Program-made: the position numbers and the translations under genes
Assembly: GCA_035771175.1 (NCBI GenBank)
Contig: CM069607.1
Span: 13,152,001 to 13,216,000, forward strand
From: Paratinospora sagittata
Taxonomy: Eukaryota; Streptophyta; Magnoliopsida; Ranunculales; Menispermaceae
Reading direction: 5' to 3'
DNA length: 64,000 bases
The notes under the pieces: model-generated
Told to the model about the DNA's origin: nothing
The model's input: only the letters and a program-made list of their open reading frames with translations
Databases searched by the model: none
Part shown: piece after piece, positions 45,129 to 56,906 of the stretch
Layout of the letters: every line of letters starts with the position of its first letter
How positions within the stretch are numbered: position 1 is the first letter of the stretch

Positions 45129-46070
45129 TTTAAGAAAACAAAATATTGTGGTTTTCTTCTTTTTAGTTATTTTTTTTTATAGTAAAACCTTCTTCCTTTA
45201 GTGTGGACCATACATACGGTTGTATTCTTGTTTAATTAAATTTAAATTCAAGCTTTTCATGTATGTTTTCCATGATTACACCACAATACTAGTATACTAT
45301 TTTTGCTTGTCTTACGTTAAATATGAGTGTCAGACAATAAAAAAAAAAACAATATTTATACACTACCAAACTTTTCACATTTTGATACTGGAAGTTGTTA
45401 ATAATGTTAACGAAATTATCATTCTTGTAATACAACATAAAAGCGGTATATCTAATGTTGTTATGTAGCTTCATTAATGTCTTAATATATTGTCTTTTTT
45501 ATTGTTACAGAATATGGTTACATGGACATAATAGTCGAGATGCTATTTTGACCTCTAATTTGTGACATTTGTTGTGTTGTAGTAAATATATAGATTTTGT
45601 GACAAAAATACTTATGTCATAAATAAACTAACTATATTTATGGCCACTATAATTAAATGTCACAAAAACCCTTTTATAATACCCCTTTCACAAATGTCAT
45701 AAAAAAGAATTTTTTAAATCGTTTTATAATACCCTTTTTACAAAACTTTCTAAAACGTAACAAAAAAAATAGAGAAATTGCGTTCTCTCTCCTCCGATCC
45801 ATCTCTTCCACTTCTCCCTCCGCGCGCGAACGGATTCTCGCTCATCCTTTTCCACTTTCACTTTTAGATTTTCGTTGAGAGGAGAGACGTGTTGGATATG
45901 GAAGTCTTGATTTTGGCAACTACTAAAACTTGGAGAAGATTGAACCTACACACAAGAGGAAATATGATCAAAGGGCAAGCTGGAGTCGAAGGTAGAGAAG
46001 CTACTAATTTTCCTAAGAGAACATTGCTCTTGTGGACGAGGAAATAACACCTGTACTTGAATACTCTTCC
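45129..46070. other. Intergenic sequence, no gene recognised
   Basis: A+T-rich to about 45640, then a CTCTCC-rich stretch with CGCGCGCGAACG near 45820. Words around TGTCATAAA and TTTGTGACA near 45560-45710 occur in both orientations and may be an old miniature element, but I cannot define its ends. 45890-46070 shows no match to anything else here. Confidence 0.5.
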
Positions 46071-46429
46071 TGTGACACCCCTAGGATTAGACTTGATGCA
46101 AAAAATAAAAATAAAAACCTTCGGGCGCCAAAACCTTTTTGACCGCCAAAACCTTTAGGCGACAAAACCTTTTGGCATTTGGACCACTATAAAAAGGGGT
46201 CCCCTCCCTTTCATTTTCACCATCTCTCCACCACTTATCTTATCCCTTCCATATGGTGCTCTCTCTCCCTCACTTTTGAAACTCTCTCTCTCTTAAGACT
46301 CTCTTTTGTGTGGTACGGAGTTGTTGTTCTTGGTAAAGAACACTAACTTGGAGTTCTGAATTTGAAGGTGGGAAGCGAAACATAAGTTTACGTGTCTTAT
46401 GACTTTTTATAAAGTTTTCATGCATTTAT
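46071..46429 (+). repeat. H: 5' part of an LTR related to the E family, cut by F
   Basis: Starts TGTGACACCCCTAGG. The U3 has repeated CCAAAACCTTTNGGCG words (46115-46175), then TATAAAAA at 46188-46195. It then follows the E-type leader (GAAGGTGGGAAGCGAAACATA, ACGTGTCTTAT) to 46429, where F begins. The rest is not found in the window. It is a distinct subfamily: leader similar, promoter region different. Confidence 0.75.
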
Positions 46430-47815
46430 TGTAATACCCTTGGAATTCACAAAAAAAAAAAATTGTATCGATCGGGCAACCTGCCCGAACGTTCAGGTGC
46501 CAATCCCTCTATATAAACACCCTCCCCCCTCCTCATTTCTCACACCAAATTCACTCCAAATTGTGATTTTCTTCTCCTTTTCACTCATTCTGAGTTTTTA
46601 GTCTTTTGAGACTTTCTGTGCGGCGCAACGCGGTTCTGTCCGGAGGAAGGCGCCAGATCTGAAAGAAGAAGTTCTTATCTGAAGGTGGGGAACGAAACAT
46701 AGGTTTGCGTGTCTTATAACTTTTATTAAAGTTTACATTCATTTATTATTATGTCTACCATTCATTTACACTGTATTATATCTTATAATGTTTATACTGT
46801 CGCACTTATGCCTGTATTTGGAATACAAGTATTACGTTGTTATTATGACAGATTAGTAGTCAATCTGGCTCAACCAGACTCGGTCTTGTCCTTCGTAACT
46901 TTAGTAGTGAACGGGAGGCAGCTAGCTGCTCTAGGCGATTGGTATTTAAGTAGACCTCGTGTCTCACCTCTCAACTGGAGACTGATCTGGTTGGTCTTAT
47001 TGAAAGCTATCAGCTTATACAAGTAATACTGAATGTCCTAACCTTGAACGTCGTGATACCGACCCTGATAAGGATCACCAGACGTTGCCAAAGTCAGTCT
47101 AAATGTTAAGTAAAGACCAAACCAGTAGGCTAGACAAGTTCATGCATTGGCATCATGCATATCACCACCTAGGGACGTATGTGGTTTATGATTTATAGAA
47201 TAGTTAGGAGCGATGCTCGCTATTCATTATATTTCTCTGGAGAGGGACGTACAATGAGAACCCAGTTGAATTCCTGGGAAGGGACATCTGTACGTGAATC
47301 CAGAGCATCGATCTTGAGGAGGGACGTACAATGAGAACCCGGCTACGCCTGGGGAGGGACATCTGTACGTGAACTTAAGCAATGTACAGTCATCAAACCA
47401 TTGCGAGTTGGTATCATGCATACATACATATTGATTGTTTATGATGCTCTGATGTGTATTTAAGATATTTGATATTGAAGTATGCTTTATTAATTGTTAT
47501 ACTCACGAACTATTTTACCCACTGAGCGCGTTAAGCTCACTCCATTATTATCAAATTTTTCACAGGAAATTAGAGTGGATTGGGTGCAGGTTTATGGGGC
47601 CCACATTTTGTACCCTTTGTATTATTCATTGGGGGTGTTAGGGAGAATGTTTCCCTAACCATTTCATGTACAAATTATATTCTGAAATTAATGAAATCAG
47701 ACTTGTACTCTATTGTATTTTCGCTGCGTACTTTGCTGCCATTGTGATAATTCCAAATGCGCGCCCCGTCCTTGAGTGTACCGCCGGTTTAGGTGCGTCC
47801 GGGCGGGGTGTGACA
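46430..47815 (+). repeat. F 5' LTR
   Basis: TGTAATACCCTTGG to GGCGGGGTGTGACA, 1386 bp. TATATAAA lies at 46510-46517 after GGGCAACCTGCCCGAACGTTC. It has the same leader, GGACGTACAATGAGAAC repeats, a TGAGCGCGTTAAGCTCA hairpin and a TTTTTCACAGG acceptor-like site as E. Confidence 0.9.
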
Positions 47816-47821
47816 TTTTAA

Positions 47822-47833
47822 TGGTATCAGAGA
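47822..47833 (+). promoter_or_regulatory. Primer-binding site of F
   Basis: TGGTATCAGAGA has one difference from the initiator-Met type site and lies 6 bases after the LTR. Confidence 0.8.
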
Positions 47834-47869
47834 GTACAGTCCACGGCCCGCCCAAGTCTACCAAATTAG

Positions 47870-47909
47870 GGGAAGACATATTTTATTAGATATATATATC
47901 TCTAAAACT

Positions 47910-47959
<50 letters not shown>

Positions 47960-48190
47960 ATTATATATAGTTGAGATTTGTATTAAATATATATCTAGAA
48001 AACTATATATTGTTTTTATATAGTTTAGATTTAAATATATATAGTTATGATTTATGAAAACTATATATATGGTTATGATTAAATATATATATATCTATAT
48101 ATCTACGTATATATGAGATATATATATACCATGTTGCTAATGGAAAAATTTGGATGAAAAATTTTATTAGATATATATATCTCTAGAACT

Positions 48191-48240
<50 letters not shown>

Positions 48241-48568
48241 ATTATATATAGTTGAGATTTATATTAAATATATATCTAGAAAACGGTATATTGTTTTTAT
48301 ATAGTTTGGTTTCAAATATATATATAGTTGATTATGAAAAAACTATATATATGGTTATGATTAAATATATATCTATACATTCATATATGTATATGAGATA
48401 TATATATATATATATATATATATCATATTGCTAATGAAGAATTTTGATGAAGGCATAAACATCAAGAGAAAAATAGAAAATATTGTCCAACAGACAAAGC
48501 ATAAATATTAAAAATGTTAGGAATATATTTTGTGTCTTTTACAAATTTATTTTCCTTTCAACAAAAGA
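47870..48568 (+). repeat. TA-rich leader of F, two units
   Basis: Long (TA)n runs (47905-47957, 48195-48240, 48395-48425) in two units matching the leader of E. No coding sequence. The stretch just before 48569 (TTTATTTTCCTTTCAAC) matches E except that CAG is CAA here. Confidence 0.7.
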
Positions 48569-50156
48569 ATGACCACAAGTGAAGGAACGACTTCCGATAG
48601 AAGGGAACCAAGTCCCACTAGACTCAAGGAATTGTCTAAAAGGGAGGTTATGACTATGAGGAGTATCGACAATAGAGATCTCCGCCTCCGGCCCATCCTT
48701 CACGAAAAACTTGCAACACTGGGGTGGTTGAACATAACAAAAGTTGAGGGCCACGTCTCCTACAACTTGATGAAATCTTTCTACGGTGCCATGAATTGTG
48801 TGGGACTCCAAGAAGATGAGATCAACCGTGTTTTGGAGACAACAGTCAAAGGAACAAAGATTTCTACCAAAGTCGAAACTATTGCATGACTTATGGAGAT
48901 TCCAATTGAAGATAAAATCATTGATCCACACAAACCCCAGACAGTTGTAGAGATCGCAGAGTCCAACGAACAGTTGTTCAATTCCCTAACCAAAGAGCTG
49001 TACACAATCAACGTACACCAACCTCCCAAACAACCTCCTCAAATCGTCTCTTGCCGGACTTGGAAAGATCATATTCGGCAACATTTTGCCATAAATGGGG
49101 ACTTGAGGCACTATGTCAAGGGCTCAACTTCTTGTGTTATATTGCATAGAGAAGAAAATTAAGGTCTCCCTACCTCACATCATCATCCAACAAATGTTGA
49201 GAGTCATTCAAAACCCTTTGAGAAGGGATCTCTTCGGCTACGGAGTCTTGATCATGAGAATGCTATGTGAGGCAAACATCAACACTTTTGATAAGTCTTC
49301 GAAGCAGATCACTTAGGCGGTTACAACATCCTCTATCTTCAAGACATATGTCACAAGTGGAGGGGTAATTGACGAGGAAGTATTCGACGCGACTTTAAAT
49401 GGCGAAAGAATGAGAGATGAATATGGACGTTGTTACCGAAAGAGTCAACGCAAGATTCCTGTTAGGGAAGTACCAAATAATGAGCCAAACCAGAACCATA
49501 CGTCAAACCCAGCCTCGAATGATGATCCAATTGCGCAACTGTTCACTAAGAAAGATTTATTTGCCAACCTAAATCAACCTCAAACAAATCAAGATAGACA
49601 AAGTGCTCATGCAAATCCACCAACCTGGAACGTGCCAACTCAAGGCAACACTTCGTACCAAAGGTTTCCAACTCATGAGGTACCGTATCGGCTAGTTCCG
49701 CAAGTTCCTGTGAACCAACAACAACAGAATTGGGCGACACCAAATTATGGAAGACAGGACATCCCAATGAGTCCATTATTTCAAGACTTTTCAACCCAAG
49801 CATATCCAAATGTCCAAGGGGTTCCAATTAGGGGATCCCCGTACAATCAAAACAACTACCCGTCACCTATGAGTCACTCGTACAATCGATACTTTCCACC
49901 AATGCCTACGACCTACCCTTCACCTACGGGACAATCGACCCATCAACCATCGATGGGACAATCGACTAACCCATTCGAACAGTTAAATGTGATCGTATCC
50001 AGTATTGCTGAGATAAAAGAGACTCAAAATGATATGTTAACACGTATGTGAAACTTTGAAGAACAACGAGCAAATTCTCAACCTTCTTGTAATAGTCATT
50101 TTGTACCTAGCGGGAGGTCTAGGAGGAACGGTAGTAGGTAGGAAAATCAAGATTGA
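48569..50156 (+). pseudogene. F extra ORF upstream of gag
   Basis: ATG 48569, same start as E and G. Stops at 48887 and 49313 and frame changes between about 49000 and 49110 break the core. The tail (49410-50051) is open and passes the point where E has its stop, showing the original reading there. Core phrases SYNLMKSFYGAMNC, MEIPIEDKIIDPHKPQT and KVSLPHIIIQQMLRVIQNP are kept. The tail is Pro/Tyr/Gln-rich (PMSPLFQDFSTQAYPNV). Confidence 0.65.
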
Positions 50157-50936
50157 TTATTGGCATTGTAAATTTTTCTTTTATATATGAATGAAATGTT
50201 TTGTTTAAGACTATCTTTGGCGGGCCGACTTACAACCATCCTTTCTTTTGTATCTCTAACTTTGGAGTGGTATGGGACACAACGCAATTGCAGGATACTA
50301 AATAAAATGAGGAAGTAAGAAAACCCACGACCTTATCTGAAAAGAAACATTTGGAGAAAGTTTCATTACTAACATTATCACTAGTTTACACGGTATGGGA
50401 CGAGTAAACTTAGACGATACTATTAGTGAACTACTATTCAGCCGATGTTTTATAGAGACCGTGTTCATACAACTTAACTTGGTTAACACCCTTATTACCA
50501 AAGTCATGTGGTATGGAACACATGAACTTGGATAATAATCGAAAAGACTAAGAGTAAGAGTCTGAATGCATAAGATTGCGATAGAACGTTAGATCAAGAT
50601 ATTTACCGAGGTAAATCTTTGGATTCTTATGACTCATATGGATTTTCAATGAAATATATATGTATGTTCACAAAAAAATCAGAACCAAATCATTTGAAAT
50701 ACTTGCAAAGTTTTATACTTATTATATAAACATTCTAACCTTGTTTTTACACCATGGCCAAACATATGAGGCACATAAAATTCTTTGATTCCTCAACATA
50801 AACCTTACACTCTATTTAAAAAAATAGGTTGTTTATATATTACATTACTCTCAAAATTGTTGCTGAGCATACTGTAACATTATACTTGGTTACAGTTCCT
50901 AAATCTTGGTTTTATTTTCTCTTTGCTAGTGAAAAA
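50157..50936 (+). other. Spacer between the extra ORF and gag of F
   Basis: Matches the E and G spacers throughout. It ends TTTTCTCTTTGCTAG, acceptor-like, 6 bases before the gag ATG. No gene is seen. Confidence 0.6.
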
Positions 50937-51040
50937 ATGCAAACCAGGAAGAGAGGAAGGCCACGTACTGTCCGTCCAGCAATGGAGGCACCTTCTGAGA
51001 TTCAAAATCAGGTATTGCAGCCTCCGACGACGGTACGAGC

Positions 51041-52294
51041 TGTCACACCCTGGGTTGCACAGCGTGCCCCCTATCCAGGTGTGGGCGCACCCACTCAGGG
51101 CAAACGCCAGCTATTATGGATCCATAATATTGTCCCATCTTGGTATAGCCACCGCCACACAAGGACGTCTCTTGTACACGGGATCATTTGTCTGACACTA
51201 TTCACTCATGAATAGTACAGGGCCTCCTTAGGAATCAAACTCGAGACCTCCCCTTCAGGAGTCTGATTTCGCATTCCTAGTAGCAACTGAGCCATTTCGC
51301 CCTGAGGGGGTGCGCCCACACCTGGGTAGGGGGCACGCTGTGCAACCTAAGGTGTGGCAAAAAGGCCTTATGTATTTCTTTTTTGTCACACCCTGGGTTG
51401 CACAGCGTGCCCCCTACCCAGGTGTGGGCGCACTCCCATCCCGGTACAGCCACCGCCATACAAGGAAGTCTCTTGTACACGGGATCATTTGTCCCCACTA
51501 TTCATCCCATCCCGGTACAGCCACCGCCACACAAGGACGTCTCTTGTACACGAGATCATTTGTCCCTACTATTCATGAGTGAATAGTAGGGACAAATGAT
51601 CCCGTGTACAAGAGACGTCCTTGTGTGGCGGTGGCTGTACCGGGATGGGAGTGCGCCCACACCTGGGTAGGGGGAACGCTGTGCAACCCAGGGTGTGACA
51701 AAAAGGAAATACATAAGGCCTTTTTGCCACACCCTAGGTTGCACAGCGTGCCCCCTACCCAGGTGTGGGCTCACCCCCTCAGGGCGAAATGGCTCAGTTG
51801 CTACTAGGAATGCGAAATCAGACTCCTTAAGGGGAGGTCTCGAGTTTGATTCCTAAGGAGGCCCTGTACTATTCATGAGTGAATAGTGTCAGACAAATGA
51901 TCCCGTGTACAAGAGACGTCCTTGTGTGGAGGTGGCGGTACCGGGATGAGACAATATTATGGATCCATAATGGCTGGCGTTCGCCCCGAGGGGTGTATGG
52001 CCTTTTTGTCACACCCTGGGTTGCACAGCGTGCCCCCTACCCAGGTGTGGGCGCACCCCCATCCCGGTACAGCCACCGCCACACAAGGACGTCTCTTGTA
52101 CACGGGATCATTTGTCCCTACTATTCATGAGTGAATAGAGGGGACAAATGATCTCGTGTACAAGAGACGTCCTTGTGTGGCGGTGGCTGTACCGGGATGA
52201 GACAATATTATGGATCCATAATGGCTGGCGTTCGCCCCGAGGGGTTGCACCCACACCTGGGTAGGGGGAACGCTGTGCAACCCAGGGTATGACA
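51041..52294. mobile_element. P: nested palindromic foldback element, 1254 bp
   Basis: The ends are TGTCACACCCTGGG and, inverted, TGTCATACCCTGGG. The flanks are exact CGAGC repeats (51036-51040, 52295-52299). The body is four units with the same termini: 51041-51359 (60-bp inverted ends around a tRNA-like core), 51384-51700 (one long hairpin centred near 51575), 51725-52006 (inverted copy of the first unit, right end lost) and 52007-52294 (another hairpin). The central axis folds CTATTCA / TGAATAG. Spacers reading TTATGTATTTC and GAAATACATAA are also mirror images. No protein is encoded; the short open frames are by-products of symmetry. Confidence 0.85.
51790..51853 (+). promoter_or_regulatory. 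tRNA-like A and B boxes in P, right arm
   Basis: TGGCTCAGTTG (51790-51800) fits the RNA polymerase III A box and AGTTTGATTCC (51843-51853) is near the B box GGTTCGANTCC. The mirror copy lies on the minus strand at 51231-51294. The spacing is that of a tRNA-derived SINE head. There is no full cloverleaf. Confidence 0.5.
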
Positions 52295-53532
52295 CGAGCC
52301 ACACCCGACATTGCCACTACATCTGGGCAGGTAGTGCCATCCCAACCCGCACCCTTAGCCATACCTTCGAGCATGAAAGCATTTTTCGTCGGATTTATTG
52401 AGGCGATGAAAGTAACTGTTCAGACGGTCGTTCGTGAGACTGCGGCCAATCAGGTTGCCACTATGTGGCCACCTATGAGATCTGGGTCGGAGACTCAAAC
52501 CGACCAGATTACTAAGTACAAGAGGCTACAACCTCTTACCTTTGCTGGCAGCATTGATGCTGAAGAAGTGCAAAAGTGGCTGGATGAGTCAAAGAAAGCT
52601 CTTAATGCAATGGGAGTGGATGAAACTCGAAAATTCCACTAGCGACCTACCAACTTATTGATGGAGCAAACACATGGTGGATAACAGTAAAGGAGGACCC
52701 AAGGGTCAACACCGCAGATATGACTTGGCAACAATTCGAGTAAATGTTTATTGATGAGTATTTTCCCGGCGCTGTAAAGAGGCAGAAACGCCAGGAATTC
52801 ACTAAGTTATACCAAGGCTGCATGACTGTTAGGGAATATGCTGGCAAGTTCAAAGAATTATCGGTCTACTCTATCTCCACCATCTCAAATGAGCAAGATA
52901 GGACTGAGAAATTCTATAATGGTCTTCGCTCTGATATTCGACAAGCCTTGTCGATCTTGGATCTCAAGATTTACAAGGAGGTTGTTGATAAGGCCATGAG
53001 TTTTGAGCAAGATAAGATCGTGCGAGAGCAGATAATGAATAAGGGAAAACGACCTGCAACGTTTTCCCAACAGAACTCACAACAGGGCAACAAGAATAAG
53101 CCTTACAATAACAAAAACCCAGCCTTCCCAGTCCCTGATCAGAAGAATGAGGCCACAACCCCTGCGGCTACACCATCTAACCAAAACCATCAGGGTTTTC
53201 GCAATCATGGCTGAGGTGGCCGTTATGGCAGGGGTGGCCGTTGAAACGACAATGGCAGAGGTGGTGGTCAGCACCACAATCAGCATGGCCAACAAAACAA
53301 CCCGCAGTATCGGCCGACGTGTTACAACTACGGCCAGAAGGGCCATGTAAAATATGTCTGCCCGCACCTTTAGCAACCTATTCCCGTTGTTCCAATCCAA
53401 CAAGCACCACCTGCTGCAAATGCCCAACCCAGGCAGAACCAGCAAAACCAGGGACAACGGAACCAGGGCAGAGCATTTGCTATAGCTCAACAACCCCTAC
53501 TAGACAACAATGTAGTCGAAGGTACTTTTCCT

Positions 53533-53735
53533 TTGTTCAATACAATGGTGCATGTCTTGTTCGATTCAGGTGCTACGCATTCTTTTATATCATCTGCATT
53601 GGTTAGTCATTTAGGGTTGCATCCTGAACCCATAGAAATCACACTCTATGTCACATCACCTTTAGGATCTGGTACTGACGTGAACTTACAGTGCTCTCGA
53701 TGCGAGCTTCGTATATCAGAACAAATAATATGTCT
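53533..53735 (+). pseudogene. F protease fragment
   Basis: FDSGATHSFISSALVSHLGL is intact and the reading goes on through CSRCELRISEQII, then breaks at about 53736 where homology to E and G ends. No further pol sequence remains. Confidence 0.8.
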
Positions 53736-53781
53736 GCACAGTTATTATAAAGAGCAAGATGTTATCTTGGATCTCAAGATT
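53736..53781. other. Rearrangement junction with filler
   Basis: Between the broken protease and the inverted LTR lie about 25 bp of unplaced sequence and then TTATCTTGGATCTCAAGATT. The latter part matches gag (GATCTTGGATCTCAAGATT near 52957). This looks like filler copied in during end joining. Confidence 0.6.
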
Positions 53782-54416
53782 TAGGACATTCAGTATTACT
53801 TGTATAAGCTGATAGCTTTCAATAAGACCAACTAGATCAGCCCCCAGTTGAGAGGTGAGACACAAGGTCTGCTTAAATACCAATCGCCTAGAGCAGCCCG
53901 CTGCCTCCCGTTCACTAGTTATTGTTACTGAGGACAAGACCGAGGCTAGTTGAGCCAGATTGACACAAATCCGGCATTATAACAGTGTAATACATGAATT
54001 CCAAATATACAGGCATAAGTGCGACAGTATAAACATTATATGACATAATGCAGTGTAAATGATCAGTAGACATAATAATAATTGAATGTAAACTTTAATA
54101 AAAGTTATAAAACACGCAAACCTATGTTTCGTTCCCCACCTTCAGATAAGAACTTCTTCTTTTTCAGATCTGGCGCTTTCCTCCGGACAGAACTTCGTCG
54201 TATCGCACCGAGAGTCTCGAACAGAGAGTCTCAAACAGAAAAGAACTCAGAATGAGTGAAAAGAGGAGGAAAAATCACTAGAGAAGGTGATTTGGTGTGA
54301 GAAAATGAGGAGGAGAGGGCTCCCTATATAGGAAAATTGGCGCCCCAACGTCCGGGCATTTCTGCCCAAACGAATTTGTTTTTTTATTTTTTTTTTGTGA
54401 AATACAGGGTATTACA
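53782..54416 (-). repeat. L: inverted E-family LTR piece
   Basis: On the minus strand it starts TGTAATACCCTGTATTTCAC (54416), has GCCCGGACGTTGGGGC and a TATATAGG box (54331-54324), follows the E-type leader and ends at about 53782 inside the LTR, at CTGAATGTCCTAA. It is the first 635 bp of an LTR; the rest is missing. Confidence 0.85.
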
Positions 54417-55589
54417 GGCCAAGGTTCAAAGGTAGGGAAAAATAGGAAAATTTAAGCTCAAAACACCCTAACACTTTGATCGATTACTAACATCCACTTT
54501 TTAACTCATATACCCTCTTCGAATATTCAACTTTTTTGTTCTCATTCAATCCCCATTCTTTTTTTTTGCTTTATTTTCTTTCTTTTGCTTTTTTTTTTCA
54601 TGAAGCTCAAACACAAGCAAACTCCCAAACCAGATAATGTTTCTCTTTACCACCTTCTTTTCAATCACTTTTTATTGTATTTCTCATTTTCGACCTTCCA
54701 ACAAAAGTAACACTCCATCATAATCAAAGTGTATAAAGTGCATATGTTGAAAATAAGGCTCAAAGTTCATAATGCATAGCTAACAAAGAAAAAGACATTC
54801 AACTCAAAATGGGTACTATGGATACAATCAATGGTAAGGTAGGCTATTTGGTTCAAACTCATCCAAACATGGCCTAAATCATTTTTGTCATAGTGTGTTT
54901 TCTAGGATTTCGCCTCGAGTAGTGATCAAACTTGTTCTAGAATCCCTAGAGATCTAAGATATGACTTAGCAAGCAAAAGTCCATTCCAAACAATCTCAAT
55001 CTAATGATCACAACCATGTACAAATGGTTAAATCTCTCCAACAAATCCCAGCAAAAAGTTGGATCAAGCACACAGACATATAGGTAAGTCTTTACATTCT
55101 CCTATCGTTTCATATCTTTGAAGCGTTCTCTTATCATTGGCCCTCCTTAATTAAGTCTAAAGTTGTAAAAGAATGTGACTACCTAACCTATACTAATACA
55201 CACTCAACAAACGTACCATGAAAAAACTCAAAACTCTCCCTCCAAACTTAAAGCAAGCATTGTCCTCAATGAATGAAATTATCAAAGAAAAACTAGGAAA
55301 ACAAAGGAAAATAAAAGAGAAGAGAGTTTAGAAAAACCCCCTTAACCCCAATGGGTGAAAACTCTGCATGATGCACTCCATTTGCCTTTCCTAGATGCTC
55401 TACGAAGACCCCCGAACTAGCTTTAGAACCTAGAAAGGACAAGTAAACGAATTTGTCAATGGCATGACTCTCAAATCCTATACTACAATGACTAAAAACA
55501 TAAAACATAGAAAATAAGAGAACTCTAAAATAGATGGGTTGCGTCCCAACAAGCGCTTGGTTTAAAGTCGTCAGCCCGACTTTCCTTCA
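54417..55589 (-). other. Athila relic J, region downstream of integrase
   Basis: Mostly non-coding. At 55235-55275 the minus strand carries ATTGAGGACAATGCTTGC followed by TTTAAGTTTGGAGGG, a stretch I know as a conserved non-coding marker after integrase in Athila-type elements. No convincing envelope-like gene is seen. A 71-codon minus-strand frame at 55293-55508 has no match that I recognise. Confidence 0.6.
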
Positions 55590-56906
55590 TATCGCCATCA
55601 CGGCTCCCCAAGAGTGATGCTCTCGTCACGTCGTTCCTCTTGGCCAAAGTAGTGCTTCAATCGTTGTCCATTAACTCGAAAGCAAGATCCATCTGCACTC
55701 TTCAACTCTACCGCACCATAAGGAAATACTTTCTCCAAAATGAAGGGCCTCGACCATCTCGACATCATTTCTCCTGGAAAGAGCTTCAACCTTGAATTTA
55801 ATAAAAGAACTTGTTGTCCCACTATGAAATCTCACTTCAAAATCAGCTTGTCATGCCATTGTTTGGTTCTCTCTTTGTAGAGCTTGACATTCTCATAGGC
55901 ATCATTCCGGAACTCTTCCATTTCCATAAGTTGTAGCAATCGTTGCTCCTCGGAAGCCTTCAAGTCAAAATTCAACTTCTTAATCACCCAATAAGCACGA
56001 TGCTCTAACTCCATCGGTAAGTGACAAATTTTCCCAAAAACAAGGCGGTAAGGAGACATCCCAATCGGTGTCTTGAATGCGGTCCGGTATGCCCACAAAA
56101 CATCTTCAAGCTTTAGTGCCCAATCTTTTCTTCTTGTATTCACCGTCTTCTAAAAAATTTGCTTGACTTCACAGTTACTTATCTCAACTTTCCCATTGGA
56201 TTAGGGGTGGCAGGCAAGAGTTCTCTTGTGCTTCACATCACATTTAGCAAGTAACGAATCAAAGAGCTTATTGCAAAAGTGGGAACCTTCATCACTTAGG
56301 ATAGCTAGAGGGGTGCCAAAAAGAGTGAAGATGTTCTATGTAGAAATTTCAACACCACTCTTACATCATTGGTAGGTGTAGCAATCGCCTCGACCCACTT
56401 GGAAGCATAGTCAACCGCAAGAAGGATGTAGGATTTACCACAAGAAGAAGGGAACTGGCCCATGAAATCAATGCCCCACACATCAAAAAGCTCAACCTCC
56501 ATAATGTTGGTTAAGGGCAGCTCATGTTTCCTTGAAATGGTACCCAACCGTTGGCAACAATCACAAGTCTTCACAAAAACATAAGATTCTCATAATAGAA
56601 TAGGCCAATAAACCCACATTGAAATACTTTTGCTATTGTTCGTTGAGCACCAAAGTGGCCCCCATAAGGGGAAGAATGACAAGCTCGAAGAATATCTTGA
56701 AACTCATCCTCCGGCACACATCTTCTAACCATTTGGTCATTACATCGATTGAATAGTAGTGGCTCATCCCACATATAAGCTTTCGCATCATGCAAGAATT
56801 TTTTCTTCCTTGAATAAGAGAGATCCGATGGTAATGTCCCACACAGTAAGAAGTTCACAAAATCAGCATACCAATGGGCTTTTACCCCTAAACCATATAG
56901 TTGTTC
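55590..56906 (-). pseudogene. Athila-type integrase (J), broken
   Basis: On the minus strand, from 56876: PSDLSYSRKKKFLHDAKAYM, RCVPEDEFQDILRACHSSPY and the zinc-binding Cys pair in TCDCCQRLG (56571-56550). Then comes the core with FDVWGIDFMGQFPSSCGKSY and VDYASKWVEAIATPTNDV, then [20 protein letters not shown] and [20 protein letters not shown], and the C-terminal SRLKLFPGEMMSRWSRPFIL. Frame changes lie near 56575, 56300 and 55830. The phrases are diagnostic of Athila within Ty3 elements. G interrupts it at 56907; its other half would lie beyond the window. Confidence 0.85.

Larger units (their letters stand above)
50937..53400 (+). pseudogene. F gag, split by the foldback element P
   Basis: ATG 50937 begins MQTRKRGRPRT. 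The reading breaks at 51041, where P is inserted, and resumes at 52300 after the CGAGC duplication. The core keeps FFVGFIEAMKVTVQTVVRE and the FIDEYFPGAVKRQKR phrase. A one-base loss near 52633, a stop in the phrase before MFIDEYF at 52740 and a stop at 53212 are visible. The zinc knuckle reads CYNYGQKGHVKYVC (near 53321-53362), its second Cys changed to Tyr. Confidence 0.82.
46430..53781 (+). mobile_element. F: E-family chromovirus copy, truncated and rearranged
   Basis: 5' LTR, primer site, leader, extra ORF, spacer, gag and part of protease are present in the same order as E. After the protease start (53735) the sequence breaks: about 45 bp of mixed sequence and then an inverted LTR piece (L). 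RT, RNase H, integrase and the direct 3' LTR are absent. A foldback element (P) sits in gag. F inserted into H. Confidence 0.8.

Noticed and set aside
51787..51860. A true tRNA gene
   Set aside because: A and B boxes are present, but I cannot form the acceptor and anticodon stems.
50923..52374. A cluster of 67-90-codon open frames with repeated phrases on both strands
   Set aside because: They are readings of the inverted units of the foldback element P in different frames. The likeness comes from DNA symmetry, not from a protein family.
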